A stretch of DNA of 10,923 nt, taken from positions 1-10,923 of the forward strand of contig JABZHD010000025.1 in the NCBI GenBank assembly GCA_015259045.1. Direction: 5' to 3'. Of this stretch, positions 1 to 5,894 are shown piece after piece. The notes beneath the pieces are model-generated. The model saw only the letters and a list, made by a program, of their open reading frames with translations. It had not been told where the DNA came from and ran no database searches. Each line of letters opens with the position of its first letter. Position 1 is the stretch's first letter. The stretch comes from Atopobium sp. Lineage in GTDB: Bacteria > Actinomycetota > Coriobacteriia > Coriobacteriales > Atopobiaceae. The translations under genes and the position numbers were made by a program.

Positions 1-16
1 CCTCATGGAGGACTAA
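1..16 (+). CDS. possible last codons of an upstream gene (rplA?)
   Basis: One forward frame reads Leu-Met-Glu-Asp-stop at bases 2-16, followed 30 bases later by an intrinsic terminator. This fits the 3' end of a gene that begins outside the window. In many actinobacteria rplK-rplA lies directly upstream of rplJ, so the end of rplA (ribosomal protein L1) is a reasonable guess. Four residues cannot identify a family, so this rests on gene order and terminator position only. Confidence 0.3.
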
Positions 17-46
17 GCTTTACGCTTAGAAGTACCTAGCACGTTT

Positions 47-80
47 AATCCGGTATCTGCTTGCAGGTACCGGATTTTTC
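47..80 (+). terminator. intrinsic terminator of the upstream unit
   Basis: AATCCGGTA (47-55) and TACCGGATT (68-76) are perfect complements. The bases between them pair further (CTGC/GCAG around a TT centre), giving one long hairpin. The U-rich run TTTTTC (75-80) follows at once. A smaller perfect hairpin, CTAAGC/GCTTAG (13-18 and 24-29), overlaps the presumed stop codon just upstream. I read this as the end of the preceding operon. No T-run on the other side suggests it works mainly on the plus strand. Bases 81-237 after it hold nothing I can name apart from short GCGGTTTG repeats. Confidence 0.85.
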
Positions 81-237
81 TTGTGGCGAGCGTGTGGCTT
101 GGAGCGCGTGGACGCGGCTTGCGGTTTGTATGCGGTTTGCGACTAAGGTGCGATTGTGCCGCGTTTGAGTTGGGGCCGCAGCTTAGCCGCCCTTCTCGTC
201 AAATTTTTGTGAAGAGAAAGAAATTGTGCACTCAACC

Positions 238-266
238 TTGACTTGGATAGTTTTTTGCTGCACAAT
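238..266 (+). promoter_or_regulatory. predicted promoter of rplJ-rplL
   Basis: TTGACT (238-243) is five of six to the -35 consensus. It is followed after exactly 17 bases by CACAAT (261-266), four of six to the -10 consensus. The start of transcription would fall near 272-275, just ahead of the conserved L10 leader. The leader transcript before rplJ would then be about 205 nt, which is ordinary for this operon. Confidence 0.6.
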
Positions 267-297
267 ATCCAACGCAGGACAGACGTCTTGTAGTTGC

Positions 298-421
298 ACG
301 TTCGCTGCCAAAGACAGCCGGCGCCTTGAATCCAAGGCTTAATGGGAATTCCCGCCTGCCGAGGTGGTCTTGAGATTAGTACATCCAGACCCCGCTTTGG
401 TTGCCAAAGTGGGGTCTTTTC
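298..421 (+). promoter_or_regulatory. ribosomal protein L10 leader (autoregulatory mRNA element)
   Basis: The signature strings of the L10 leader are visible: CCAAAGACAGC at 308-318 and CCTGCCGAGGTGG at 355-367, on opposite sides of a stem that includes GGCG (320-323) with CGCC (353-356). A perfect hairpin GCCTTG/CAAGGC (323-328, 333-338) lies between them. In known cases the L10(L12) complex binds this internal-loop or kink-turn structure in its own mRNA and lowers expression; in Bacillus subtilis it does so by transcription attenuation. Here the element is followed directly by an intrinsic terminator (388-420). GGTCT at 366-370 can pair with AGACC at 387-391, which would break that terminator and serve as an antiterminator. 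The family assignment rests on motif recognition; the switching scheme is inference. Confidence 0.8.
388..421 (+). terminator. attenuator terminator in the L10 leader
   Basis: A 13-bp stem (388-400 with 404-416, one G-U pair) has a three-base TTG loop and is followed by TTTTC. It lies 60 bases before the rplJ start codon and inside the leader transcript. It is therefore most likely a regulated attenuator and not the end of a gene. Its left foot (388-391) is shared with the possible antiterminator pairing. Confidence 0.8.
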
Positions 422-480
422 ATGTGAGGGCCGCACCTGTTGGCGCTCGTGCCCGAGACATGATAAAGGAGGTGTACTAC

Positions 481-1002
481 ATGCCAGCTCAGTCTAAACT
501 TGATTTGCTCGAGAAGGTTTCCGCTTCTCTCGACAACTCCAAGGGCCTGTTTGTTATCGACTATCGTGGTCTCTCCGTAAAGGAGACTCAGGAGCTTCGC
601 CGCGCACTTACCGCAGCAGGCGCTCACATGAAGGTCTATAAGAACAACATCGTCAAGATTGCTCTTAAGAACGCTGGTATGCCAGAGATTGACGAGATGC
701 TCGCCGGTACCTGCGCATACGTTTTCTATGAGAATGATCCTGTCGAGGCCGCTAAGGTCATCAAGGATCAGGCCAAGAAGCTCAAGAAAGTTGAGTTCAT
801 TGGTGGTATCGCTGATGGTCAGGCACTTACTGCTGACGAGGCAAAGGCTTACGCAGATCTTCCTTCTCGCGAGGAGCTCATTGCAAAGCTTGTCTTCGTT
901 GTTGCAAGCCCACTTACCGGTATTGCACAGGTTTGCGCTGGTCCAGCTCGTGGACTCGCAACCGCTCTTTCTGCAGTCGCAGATCAGAAGAACGCTGCAT
1001 AA
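481..1002 (+). CDS. rplJ: 50S ribosomal protein L10
   Basis: This gene encodes the 173-residue base of the ribosomal stalk. L10 binds 23S rRNA next to L11, and its C-terminal helix carries dimers of L7/L12, which recruit translation GTPases. The N-terminal part shows the family pattern: GLFVIDYRGLSV near residues 20-31, KVYKNNIVKIAL near 50-61, then the GTCAYVF and DPVEAAKVI segments. The C-terminal Ala-rich helix would be the L12 dock. The ATG at 481 is chosen because a near-perfect ribosome binding site, AAAGGAGGT (465-473), lies 7 bases before it and the protein then starts like other L10 proteins (MPAQSKLDLLEKV). An in-frame GTG at 364 would add 39 codons but would run through the attenuator, so it is rejected. 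Expression is probably limited by the L10 leader. rplL follows after 132 bases and is likely cotranscribed, since no T-run terminator separates them. Confidence 0.97.
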   Translation: MPAQSKLDLLEKVSASLDNSKGLFVIDYRGLSVKETQELRRALTAAGAHMKVYKNNIVKIALKNAGMPEIDEMLAGTCAYVFYENDPVEAAKVIKDQAKKLKKVEFIGGIADGQALTADEAKAYADLPSREELIAKLVFVVASPLTGIAQVCAGPARGLATALSAVADQKNAA

Positions 1003-1134
1003 GCAACGTTTTGTTGTACCCGCGCATTGGCGCAAACCGCGTGAAAGTGTAGACGCACTTAAACGCACACATACAAGCCGGGCTTTTGCCCAGATGCAGT
1101 ACAAAGGCTGCATCGTTTAAAAAGGAGAATTGAC
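1003..1134 (+). other. structured rplJ-rplL spacer
   Basis: This 132-base spacer has several small hairpins and no U-tract terminator: AAGTG/CACTT (1045-1049, 1056-1060), GGGC-TTTT-GCCC (1080-1091) and GATGCAG/CTGCATC (1093-1099, 1108-1114). The last ends about 6 bases before the rplL ribosome binding site. They may serve RNA processing or differential translation, since L12 is needed in several copies per L10. That role is inference. Confidence 0.4.
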
Positions 1135-1515
1135 ATGGCTGTCACTAAAGATGAGATCATTGAGGCCCTTAAAGAGATGCCAGCACTCGAGCTTTCTGAG
1201 CTCGTTCACGAGCTTGAGGACGTCTTTGGCGTTTCCGCTGCTGCTCCTGTAGCTGTCGCTGCTGCTCCTGCAGCTGGTGGCGCTGCTGAGGAGGCAGAGG
1301 AGAAGACCAACTTTGACGTTGTTCTCGAGGGCTTCGGCGACAACAAGATCGGCGTCATCAAGGTTGTCCGTGCTCTTACCAACCTTGGCCTCAAGGAGGC
1401 AAAGGAGGTCGTCGAGGGTGCTCCTAAGGCTGTCCTCGAGGGCGCTAAGAAGGAGGACGCTGAGGCTGCTAAGGCTCAGCTCGAGGAGGCTGGCGCTACC
1501 GTCACCCTTAAGTAA
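1135..1515 (+). CDS. rplL: 50S ribosomal protein L7/L12
   Basis: This is the multi-copy stalk protein, present as dimers on L10, which contacts EF-Tu, EF-G and other translation GTPases. The 126 residues show the three usual parts. Residues 1-33 form the helical dimerisation domain ([19 protein letters not shown]). Residues 34-56 form a flexible hinge of Ala, Pro, Gly and Glu. Residues 57-126 form the globular factor-binding domain, with the conserved run [20 protein letters not shown] near 71-90 and the C-terminal valine-threonine strand. The ATG at 1135 has AAAGGAG (1121-1126 region) about 8 bases upstream. It follows rplJ on the same transcript and is closed by a strong terminator 24 bases after the stop codon. 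Confidence 0.98.
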   Translation: MAVTKDEIIEALKEMPALELSELVHELEDVFGVSAAAPVAVAAAPAAGGAAEEAEEKTNFDVVLEGFGDNKIGVIKVVRALTNLGLKEAKEVVEGAPKAVLEGAKKEDAEAAKAQLEEAGATVTLK

Positions 1516-1539
1516 GTCCATCCTACATTGCTTACTGGA

Positions 1540-1572
1540 GAGGTCAGACTTCGGTCTGGCCTCTTTTTATTT
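1540..1572 (+). terminator. strong terminator after rplL
   Basis: GAGGTCAGAC (1540-1549) pairs with GTCTGGCCTC (1554-1563) with one G-U pair, closed by a very stable TTCG tetraloop (1550-1553). TTTTTATTT follows. This should end the rplJ-rplL transcript and separate it from rpoB-rpoC, which start 800 bases later with their own promoter candidates. Partial read-through is possible. Confidence 0.9.
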
Positions 1573-1605
1573 GCCTGGCGAGAAACCCGTGCGCTCGGGG
1601 CGCAT
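1573..1605 (+). repeat. dispersed repeat copy A, GGCGAGAAA core
   Basis: A 33-bp element that begins GCCTGGCGAGAAACCCG and ends in a GCGC-containing palindromic part. It is repeated at 2048-2080 with 32 of 33 bases identical and in shorter form at 2005-2028. It starts right after the T-run of the rplL terminator. The near identity of copies 475 bp apart in non-coding DNA points to recent spread or gene conversion. Confidence 0.8.
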
Positions 1606-1614
1606 CAAGCTGGG

Positions 1615-1690
1615 GCGCTTTAGCTGAAGCCTGAAAAGTGCATCAAGTCTGAGCGCTTTAGCTGCAGCCTGAAAAGTGCATCAAGTCTGA
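1615..1690 (+). repeat. 38-bp tandem duplication
   Basis: Two adjacent 38-bp units (1615-1652 and 1653-1690) differ at one base (A at 1627 against C at 1665). Each runs from GCGCTTTAGCTG to AAGTCTGA. They overlap the degenerate array described next, and the near identity marks this as the youngest duplication in it. Confidence 0.9.
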
Positions 1691-1961
1691 GAGATTTGCC
1701 GGATTTTCTCGCCATGTCTGAGTGATTTGCCTGTTTTTCTCGCCTTATCTGAGTATTTTTGCTCAGACTTGGTGTGTATTTCAGGCTCATAAATCCGGTG
1801 TGATTGCTCTATCTTTCTGCGTGACTTACCCCAGCTTCCTCGCGCCTGATTTCTACAAAGAATCTGTAACTTTTGCCTAAAAACGTAAAAGAAACTGTGG
1901 ATTTGCCTGATTTTGCAAAAGAATCGGTGGCTCAAATACAGATTCTTTGCACTTTTTAGGC
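1630..1961. repeat. degenerate repeat array, unit about 31 bp, mixed orientation
   Basis: Units begin CCTGA/CCGGA plus a T- or A-rich run, carry AAGTCTGAG or AATCTG near position 17-24 and end in ATTTG. Forward units lie at 1630-1667 (38 bp), 1668-1698 (31), 1699-1729 (31), 1730-1761 (32), 1845-1875 (31), 1876-1905 (30) and 1906-about 1929. Inverted units lie at 1762-1785 and about 1930-1960. The inversions give long inverted repeats, e.g. CAAAGAATCTGTA (1856-1868) against TACAGATTCTTTG (1937-1949), and a hairpin TCTGAG/CTCAGA (1748-1753, 1762-1767). Bases 1786-1844 are more divergent. The whole unit drifts, with no constant-repeat/variable-spacer pattern, so it is not CRISPR. A unit of 31 bp would not keep a reading frame. 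Function is unknown. Confidence 0.7.
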
Positions 1962-1998
1962 GCGTGCAGCAAAAGGTCGGCGCGTGCAGCAAAAAGCC
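1959..1998 (+). repeat. 20-bp tandem duplication
   Basis: Two adjacent 20-bp units (1959-1978 and 1979-1998) both begin GGCGCGTGCAGCAAAA and differ only in the last few bases. A third GGCGC start follows at 1999. They mark the switch from the AT-rich array to GC-rich repeat DNA. Confidence 0.8.
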
Positions 1999-2004
1999 GG
2001 CGCA

Positions 2005-2104
2005 CCTGGCGAGAAACCCGCGCGCTTGCAGCCACGCTCGCACTCGCGCCTGGCGAGAAACCCGTGCGCTCGGAGCGCATGGACCCCGCATGGAGCGCCA
2101 TGCG
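2005..2104 (+). repeat. dispersed repeat copies B and C plus hairpins
   Basis: Copy B (2005-2028) shares CCTGGCGAGAAACCCG with copy A. Copy C (2048-2080) is 32/33 identical to copy A. Copy C contains the palindrome TGCGCT-CGG-AGCGCA (2065-2079). Directly after it comes a perfect 7-bp hairpin, CGCATGG-AGCG-CCATGCG (2087-2104). No transposase, target duplication or terminal repeats are visible, so I call it a small non-coding repeat element, not an insertion sequence. From 2105 to 2230 I see no gene or clear signal. Confidence 0.7.
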
Positions 2105-2233
2105 AAGCGACGCGGCGGGGGAGCGCCGCTCACCGAAAGCGATTTCTGTCTCCGTGGACCTTCTCCACAAAATCTTCATAACTAGAAAAGACGAGTTAGT
2201 TAAGGATTTACCTGCAACATAACGTTTGTGCAG

Positions 2234-2261
2234 TTGAAAAACATAAACGCGATAATATAGT
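2234..2261 (+). promoter_or_regulatory. candidate rpoB promoter P1
   Basis: TTGAAA (2234-2239), a 16-base spacer and TATAGT (2256-2261); each hexamer is five of six to consensus. The region is strongly AT-rich. Transcription would start near 2268, leaving a leader of about 105 nt that includes the full rpoB hairpin. A small inverted repeat, CTGCA/TGCAG (2212-2216, 2229-2233), sits just upstream. Confidence 0.5.
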
Positions 2262-2293
2262 CAAAACGTCTTAAAAAATCAAGTGTTTTTCTG

Positions 2294-2322
2294 TTGACGC
2301 GCATTAAAATCTTGACTAAATT
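2294..2322 (+). promoter_or_regulatory. candidate rpoB promoter P2
   Basis: TTGACG (2294-2299), a 17-base spacer and TAAATT (2317-2322). Transcription would start near 2328-2330, about 45 nt before the rpoB start codon. P2 transcripts would lack part of the outer stem of the hairpin at 2326-2372, so choice of promoter could change translation. Confidence 0.45.
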
Positions 2323-2325
2323 ACT

Positions 2326-2372
2326 AGGTTGCGACAATTGCCACCTTCCACCCTTTTGAAGGAGGACAACCT
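2326..2372 (+). promoter_or_regulatory. hairpin covering the rpoB ribosome binding site
   Basis: Two nested stems can form. The outer one is AGGTTG (2326-2331) with CAACCT (2367-2372). The inner one is CCACCTTC (2341-2348) with GAAGGAGG (2358-2365), with one A-A mismatch. The inner right arm is the Shine-Dalgarno sequence AAGGAGG (2359-2365), so it would be fully paired. The structure ends one base before the GTG start at 2374. Pairing is read directly from the sequence; a regulatory role is inference. Confidence 0.45.
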
Positions 2373-2373
2373 G

Positions 2374-5300
2374 GTGTCTACCGCTAAAAAGACTTCCCTC
2401 ACCACGCCTCAGGCGCATACTGGACGCAGGACGTTCAGTAAGATTCCCGCAGCTATGGAGCTGCCAAATCTGATTTCTGTACAGAAGGAATCATTTGAGC
2501 GCTTTATGGGAGAGGGCCTTGCAGAGTCCTTCGCTGAGTTCTCGCCAATTGAGAACAGCGCTGGAACCATGCAGGTCACCTTTGGTGACCATCAGTTCGG
2601 CGACCCTGCCAATTCAATGGCTGAGTGTCGTGCAAAAGACATTTCATATCAAGCACCTCTTTTTGTTGACGTCCGTTTTGTCAACAAAGAGACTGGTGAG
2701 ATGAAGGAACAGCTTGTCTTCATGGGTGATTTCCCACTGATGACTGAGCGCGGTACCTTCATCATCAACGGTTCTGAGCGCGTTGTGGTTTCACAGCTCG
2801 TCCGTTCACCTGGCGTGTATTTCTCGTCAGAGATGGACAACGGTGTTCTGGTCCACAAGTCTCAGTTCATTCCTGCACGTGGTGCATGGCTTGAGTTTGA
2901 GGTTGATAAGCGCGGCCACCTGGTCGTCTCCATTGACCGCAAGCGTCGCCAGAGCGCTACCGTCTTCCTCCGTGCACTTGGCATTGCTGTTACCGATGAC
3001 GAGATTCTCTCGCTCCTTGGTGATTCCGATGTTGTTCGCAACACACTTGAGCGTGATGTTGCAACCACACGTGAGGATGCTCTTATCGAGATTTATCGTC
3101 GTCAGCGTCCAGGCGAGCCACCAACTGTTGACTCCGCCCGTTCTCTGCTTGACGGCCTCTTCTTCAACGAGCAGCGCTATGACCTTGCTCGCGTTGGTCG
3201 TTACAAGATCAACAAGAAGCTTGAGGAAGAGATTCCTGCAGATGTTCGTGTCCTTACCAAAGAGGACATTGTCGCAGCTCTTCAGTACCTTCTTGCAGTG
3301 CATGCAGGTGATGAGTCTAAGCACCTTGATGACATTGACCACTTTGGCAACCGCCGCGTCCGTACCGTTGGCGAGCTGGTCCAGAATCAGTTCCGCATTG
3401 GTATGAGCCGCATGGAGCGCGTTGTTCGTGAGCGCATGGCATCTCAGGACGCAGACGACATCACTCCACAGTCTTTGATTAACATCCGTCCAATTGTTGC
3501 TGCAATCAAGGAGTTCTTCGGTTCTTCTCAGCTTTCGCAGTTCATGGACCAGGCAAACCCACTTGCTGGTTTGACCCACAAGCGTCGTCTTTCTGCTCTG
3601 GGACCTGGCGGTCTTGCAGGACACAAGTCCGGCTCCAGCCGTCGTACCAACGTTCCTACCGCAGTCCGCGACGTTCATAACTCGCACTACTCCCGTATGT
3701 GCCCAATCGAGACTCCTGAGGGACCAAACATTGGTCTTATCGGCTCCTTGGCACTGTACGCTCACGTAAATGAGTACGGCTTTATCGAGGCTCCTTATCG
3801 TAAGGTCACAGGCGGTGTTGTCTCTGACGACATTGTCTGGATGACTGCAGACGAGGAGGAGAATCACATTATTGCTCCTGCTAACACCCCAATTGACCCT
3901 AAGTCTAAGAAGTTTGTTGAGGTTGACGCAGACGGCAAGATTGTTGATGCAGACCGCGTTATCGCACGTACCCGCGACTTCGACGGTTCCTTCGGTGCAC
4001 CTGCACAGGTTCCTGTTGAGGACGTTGACTACATGGACGTTTCTCCACGTCAGCTTCTCTCCGTCGCAGCTAACCTCATTCCATTCCTTGAGCACGACGA
4101 CGCAAAGCGTACCCTCATGGGTGCAAACATGCAGCGTCAGGCAGTGCCTCTGATTCAGTCCCACGCTCCATTTGTTGGAACTGGTATGGAGGGCCGCGCA
4201 GCTCAGGACTCTGGTGAGCTTATTTGCGCAGAGTTTGCCGGCGAGGTCACCGAGGTTGATGCAGCTCACGTTGTCATCTACTCCGATGAGCACGGTTCTC
4301 AGCGCTACGATCTTCCTAAGTACGAGCGCTCCAACCAGTCCACTTGCATCAACCACCGTCCAATCGTCACTGTTGGACAGCAGGTTGAGAAAGGCCAGCC
4401 AATCGCAGACGGTCCATCTGTTGACCACTCTGAGCTGGCACTTGGTGCAAACCTTACCGTTGCTTACATGCCATGGGAAGGCTACAACTACGAGGACGGT
4501 ATTATCGTCTCCGAGCGCGTTGTTCAGGAAGACCTTCTGACCTCCGTTAACATTTCCCGCCACGAGATTGATGCTCGTGACACCAAACTTGGTGCTGAGG
4601 AGATTACCCGCGAGATTCCAAACCTTGGTGAGGACATGCTCGCAAACCTCGACGATGACGGTATCATCCGCATCGGCGCTGAGGTTGGCCCTGGCGATAT
4701 TCTGGTTGGTAAGGTCACTCCTAAGGGTGAGACTGCTCTGACCGCAGAAGAGCGCCTGCTTCGCGCAATCTTTGGTGCTAAGGCACACGATGTTCGTGAT
4801 ACTTCCCTTAAGATGCCACACGGCTCCTATGGCCGCGTTGTTGACGTTGTCCGCTTCAGCCGTGAGGCTGGAGACGACCTGCCTCCAGGAGTAAACGACC
4901 TGGTCCGCGTCTTTGTTGCTCAGCGCAGAAAGATCCAGCAGGGCGATAAGATCGCTGGTCGTCACGGTAACAAGGGCGTTATTTGTAAGGTTCTCCCTGT
5001 TGAGGACATGCCTTACATGGCAGACGGTACCCCAGTAGACGTTATTCTCGACCCACTGGGCGTTCCTTCCCGTATGAACGTTGGTCAGCTGCTTGAGTGC
5101 CACCTTGGTTGGGGCGCTGCACACGGTTGGGATGACGATGACGCAGATTCTAAGCGTTACGTTGAGGGTCCAATTCCTGTTGCAACACCACTCTTTGACG
5201 GTGCTACTGATGAGTCCGTTGCAGAGATTGTTCGCCGCACCAACATCAACATGATCAACAAGGCTCTCAAGGAGTACGGCGAGGACATGCGTGAGGAGTT

Positions 5301-5889
5301 TGTTCCACAGCTCAACGAGCGTGGTAAGACTACCCTCTACGATGGTCGTACCGGCGAGGCATTCAAGAGCCCAATTACCGTTGGTGTTTCTTACATTCTG
5401 AAGCTCGGCCACATGGTTGACGATAAGATCCACGCACGTTCAACTGGTCCTTACTCTCTTGTTACCCAGCAGCCTCTGGGTGGTAAGGCACAGTTCGGCG
5501 GTCAGCGCTTTGGTGAGATGGAGGTTTGGGCACTGTATGCATACGGTGCTGCTAACGTCCTCCAGGAGATCCTCACCGTTAAGTCTGACGATACCAACGG
5601 CCGTGTTAAGACCTATGAGTCCATTGTTAAGGGCGAGAACATTCCTACTGCAGGAATTCCTGAGTCCTTCAAGGTTCTGGTCAAAGAGATTCGCTCCCTG
5701 GCACTTGACATTGAGCCAATCTCCTATCGTAAGCGTGCAAATACCGCAAAGGTCACAGATCCTGAGGAGAAGAACGCTGTTGAGATCCTCAACGACCTTG
5801 GCTTCACTGAGGTAACCGCTTCCGACCTGTCCCAAGACGCTGAGGGTGCATCCGCACTTGTAGGCGACGCGACCACCGATAAGGAGTAG
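2374..5889 (+). CDS. rpoB: DNA-directed RNA polymerase subunit beta
   Basis: The second-largest subunit of RNA polymerase, 1171 residues, of usual actinobacterial length. Start: GTG at 2374, 8 bases after AAGGAGG (2359-2365); an in-frame TTG at 2329 has no such site. The rifampicin region (residues 383-414) matches the family. The positions equal to E. coli Q513, D516, H526, R529, S531 and L533 are Q389, D392, H402, R405, S407 and L409, so no classical resistance change is present. Other conserved parts are [19 protein letters not shown], the flap ([15 protein letters not shown]), [13 protein letters not shown] with active-centre lysines K859 and K867, and the C-terminal [18 protein letters not shown]. 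Odd feature: after GPGGL (410-414) the usual TRERAGFE of fork loop 2 is replaced by 16 unrelated residues (415-430), a net gain of 8. The last two codons plus stop, AAG GAG TAG, double as the rpoC ribosome binding site. Confidence 0.98.
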   Translation: MSTAKKTSLTTPQAHTGRRTFSKIPAAMELPNLISVQKESFERFMGEGLAESFAEFSPIENSAGTMQVTFGDHQFGDPANSMAECRAKDISYQAPLFVDVRFVNKETGEMKEQLVFMGDFPLMTERGTFIINGSERVVVSQLVRSPGVYFSSEMDNGVLVHKSQFIPARGAWLEFEVDKRGHLVVSIDRKRRQSATVFLRALGIAVTDDEILSLLGDSDVVRNTLERDVATTREDALIEIYRRQRPGEPPTVDSARSLLDGLFFNEQRYDLARVGRYKINKKLEEEIPADVRVLTKEDIVAALQYLLAVHAGDESKHLDDIDHFGNRRVRTVGELVQNQFRIGMSRMERVVRERMASQDADDITPQSLINIRPIVAAIKEFFGSSQLSQFMDQANPLAGLTHKRRLSALGPGGLAGHKSGSSRRTNVPTAVRDVHNSHYSRMCPIETPEGPNIGLIGSLALYAHVNEYGFIEAPYRKVTGGVVSDDIVWMTADEEENHIIAPANTPIDPKSKKFVEVDADGKIVDADRVIARTRDFDGSFGAPAQVPVEDVDYMDVSPRQLLSVAANLIPFLEHDDAKRTLMGANMQRQAVPLIQSHAPFVGTGMEGRAAQDSGELICAEFAGEVTEVDAAHVVIYSDEHGSQRYDLPKYERSNQSTCINHRPIVTVGQQVEKGQPIADGPSVDHSELALGANLTVAYMPWEGYNYEDGIIVSERVVQEDLLTSVNISRHEIDARDTKLGAEEITREIPNLGEDMLANLDDDGIIRIGAEVGPGDILVGKVTPKGETALTAEERLLRAIFGAKAHDVRDTSLKMPHGSYGRVVDVVRFSREAGDDLPPGVNDLVRVFVAQRRKIQQGDKIAGRHGNKGVICKVLPVEDMPYMADGTPVDVILDPLGVPSRMNVGQLLECHLGWGAAHGWDDDDADSKRYVEGPIPVATPLFDGATDESVAEIVRRTNINMINKALKEYGEDMREEFVPQLNERGKTTLYDGRTGEAFKSPITVGVSYILKLGHMVDDKIHARSTGPYSLVTQQPLGGKAQFGGQRFGEMEVWALYAYGAANVLQEILTVKSDDTNGRVKTYESIVKGENIPTAGIPESFKVLVKEIRSLALDIEPISYRKRANTAKVTDPEEKNAVEILNDLGFTEVTASDLSQDAEGASALVGDATTDKE

Positions 5890-5894
5890 CGACT

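Noticed and set aside
364..480. Longer L10 protein starting from GTG at 364
   Set aside because: It would be read through the leader and attenuator. The ATG at 481 has an excellent ribosome binding site and the standard L10 N-terminus.
1630..1961. CRISPR array
   Set aside because: The spacing is regular but the whole unit varies gradually, there is no constant repeat with unique spacers, units are inverted, and no cas genes are present.
2005..2104. Insertion sequence or MITE
   Set aside because: No transposase, no terminal inverted repeats bounding a unit and no target-site duplication were seen; only short repeated cores and local hairpins.
1681..2133. A 150-codon open frame on the minus strand in the rplL-rpoB gap
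   Set aside because: It runs straight through the 31-bp and 20-bp repeats, whose lengths do not keep frame, and reads as low-complexity Arg/Ser/Phe-rich sequence with no family I recognise. Three other overlapping frames across 1877-2222 look the same.
2312..2340. Third rpoB promoter with TTGACT at 2312-2317 as -35
   Set aside because: At 17 bases the -10 would be CAATTG, too far from consensus, and the start would fall at the ribosome binding site.
2329..2373. Longer RpoB starting from TTG at 2329
   Set aside because: No ribosome binding site lies before it and it may coincide with a transcription start. GTG at 2374 has AAGGAGG at good distance.
3523..3615. Rifampicin-resistance mutations
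   Set aside because: Positions equal to E. coli 513, 516, 526, 529, 531 and 533 all carry the usual sensitive residues.
3616..3663. Frameshift or sequencing error as the cause of the odd RpoB fork loop
   Set aside because: The neighbouring frame does not restore TRERAGFE, the net change is a whole number of codons, and codon use matches the rest of the gene.
2827..5433. Very long antisense open frame inside rpoB (868 codons), and another inside rpoC at 6909-9704 (931 codons)
   Set aside because: Both are products of biased codon use in highly expressed genes. The translations resemble no family and the sense proteins are certain.
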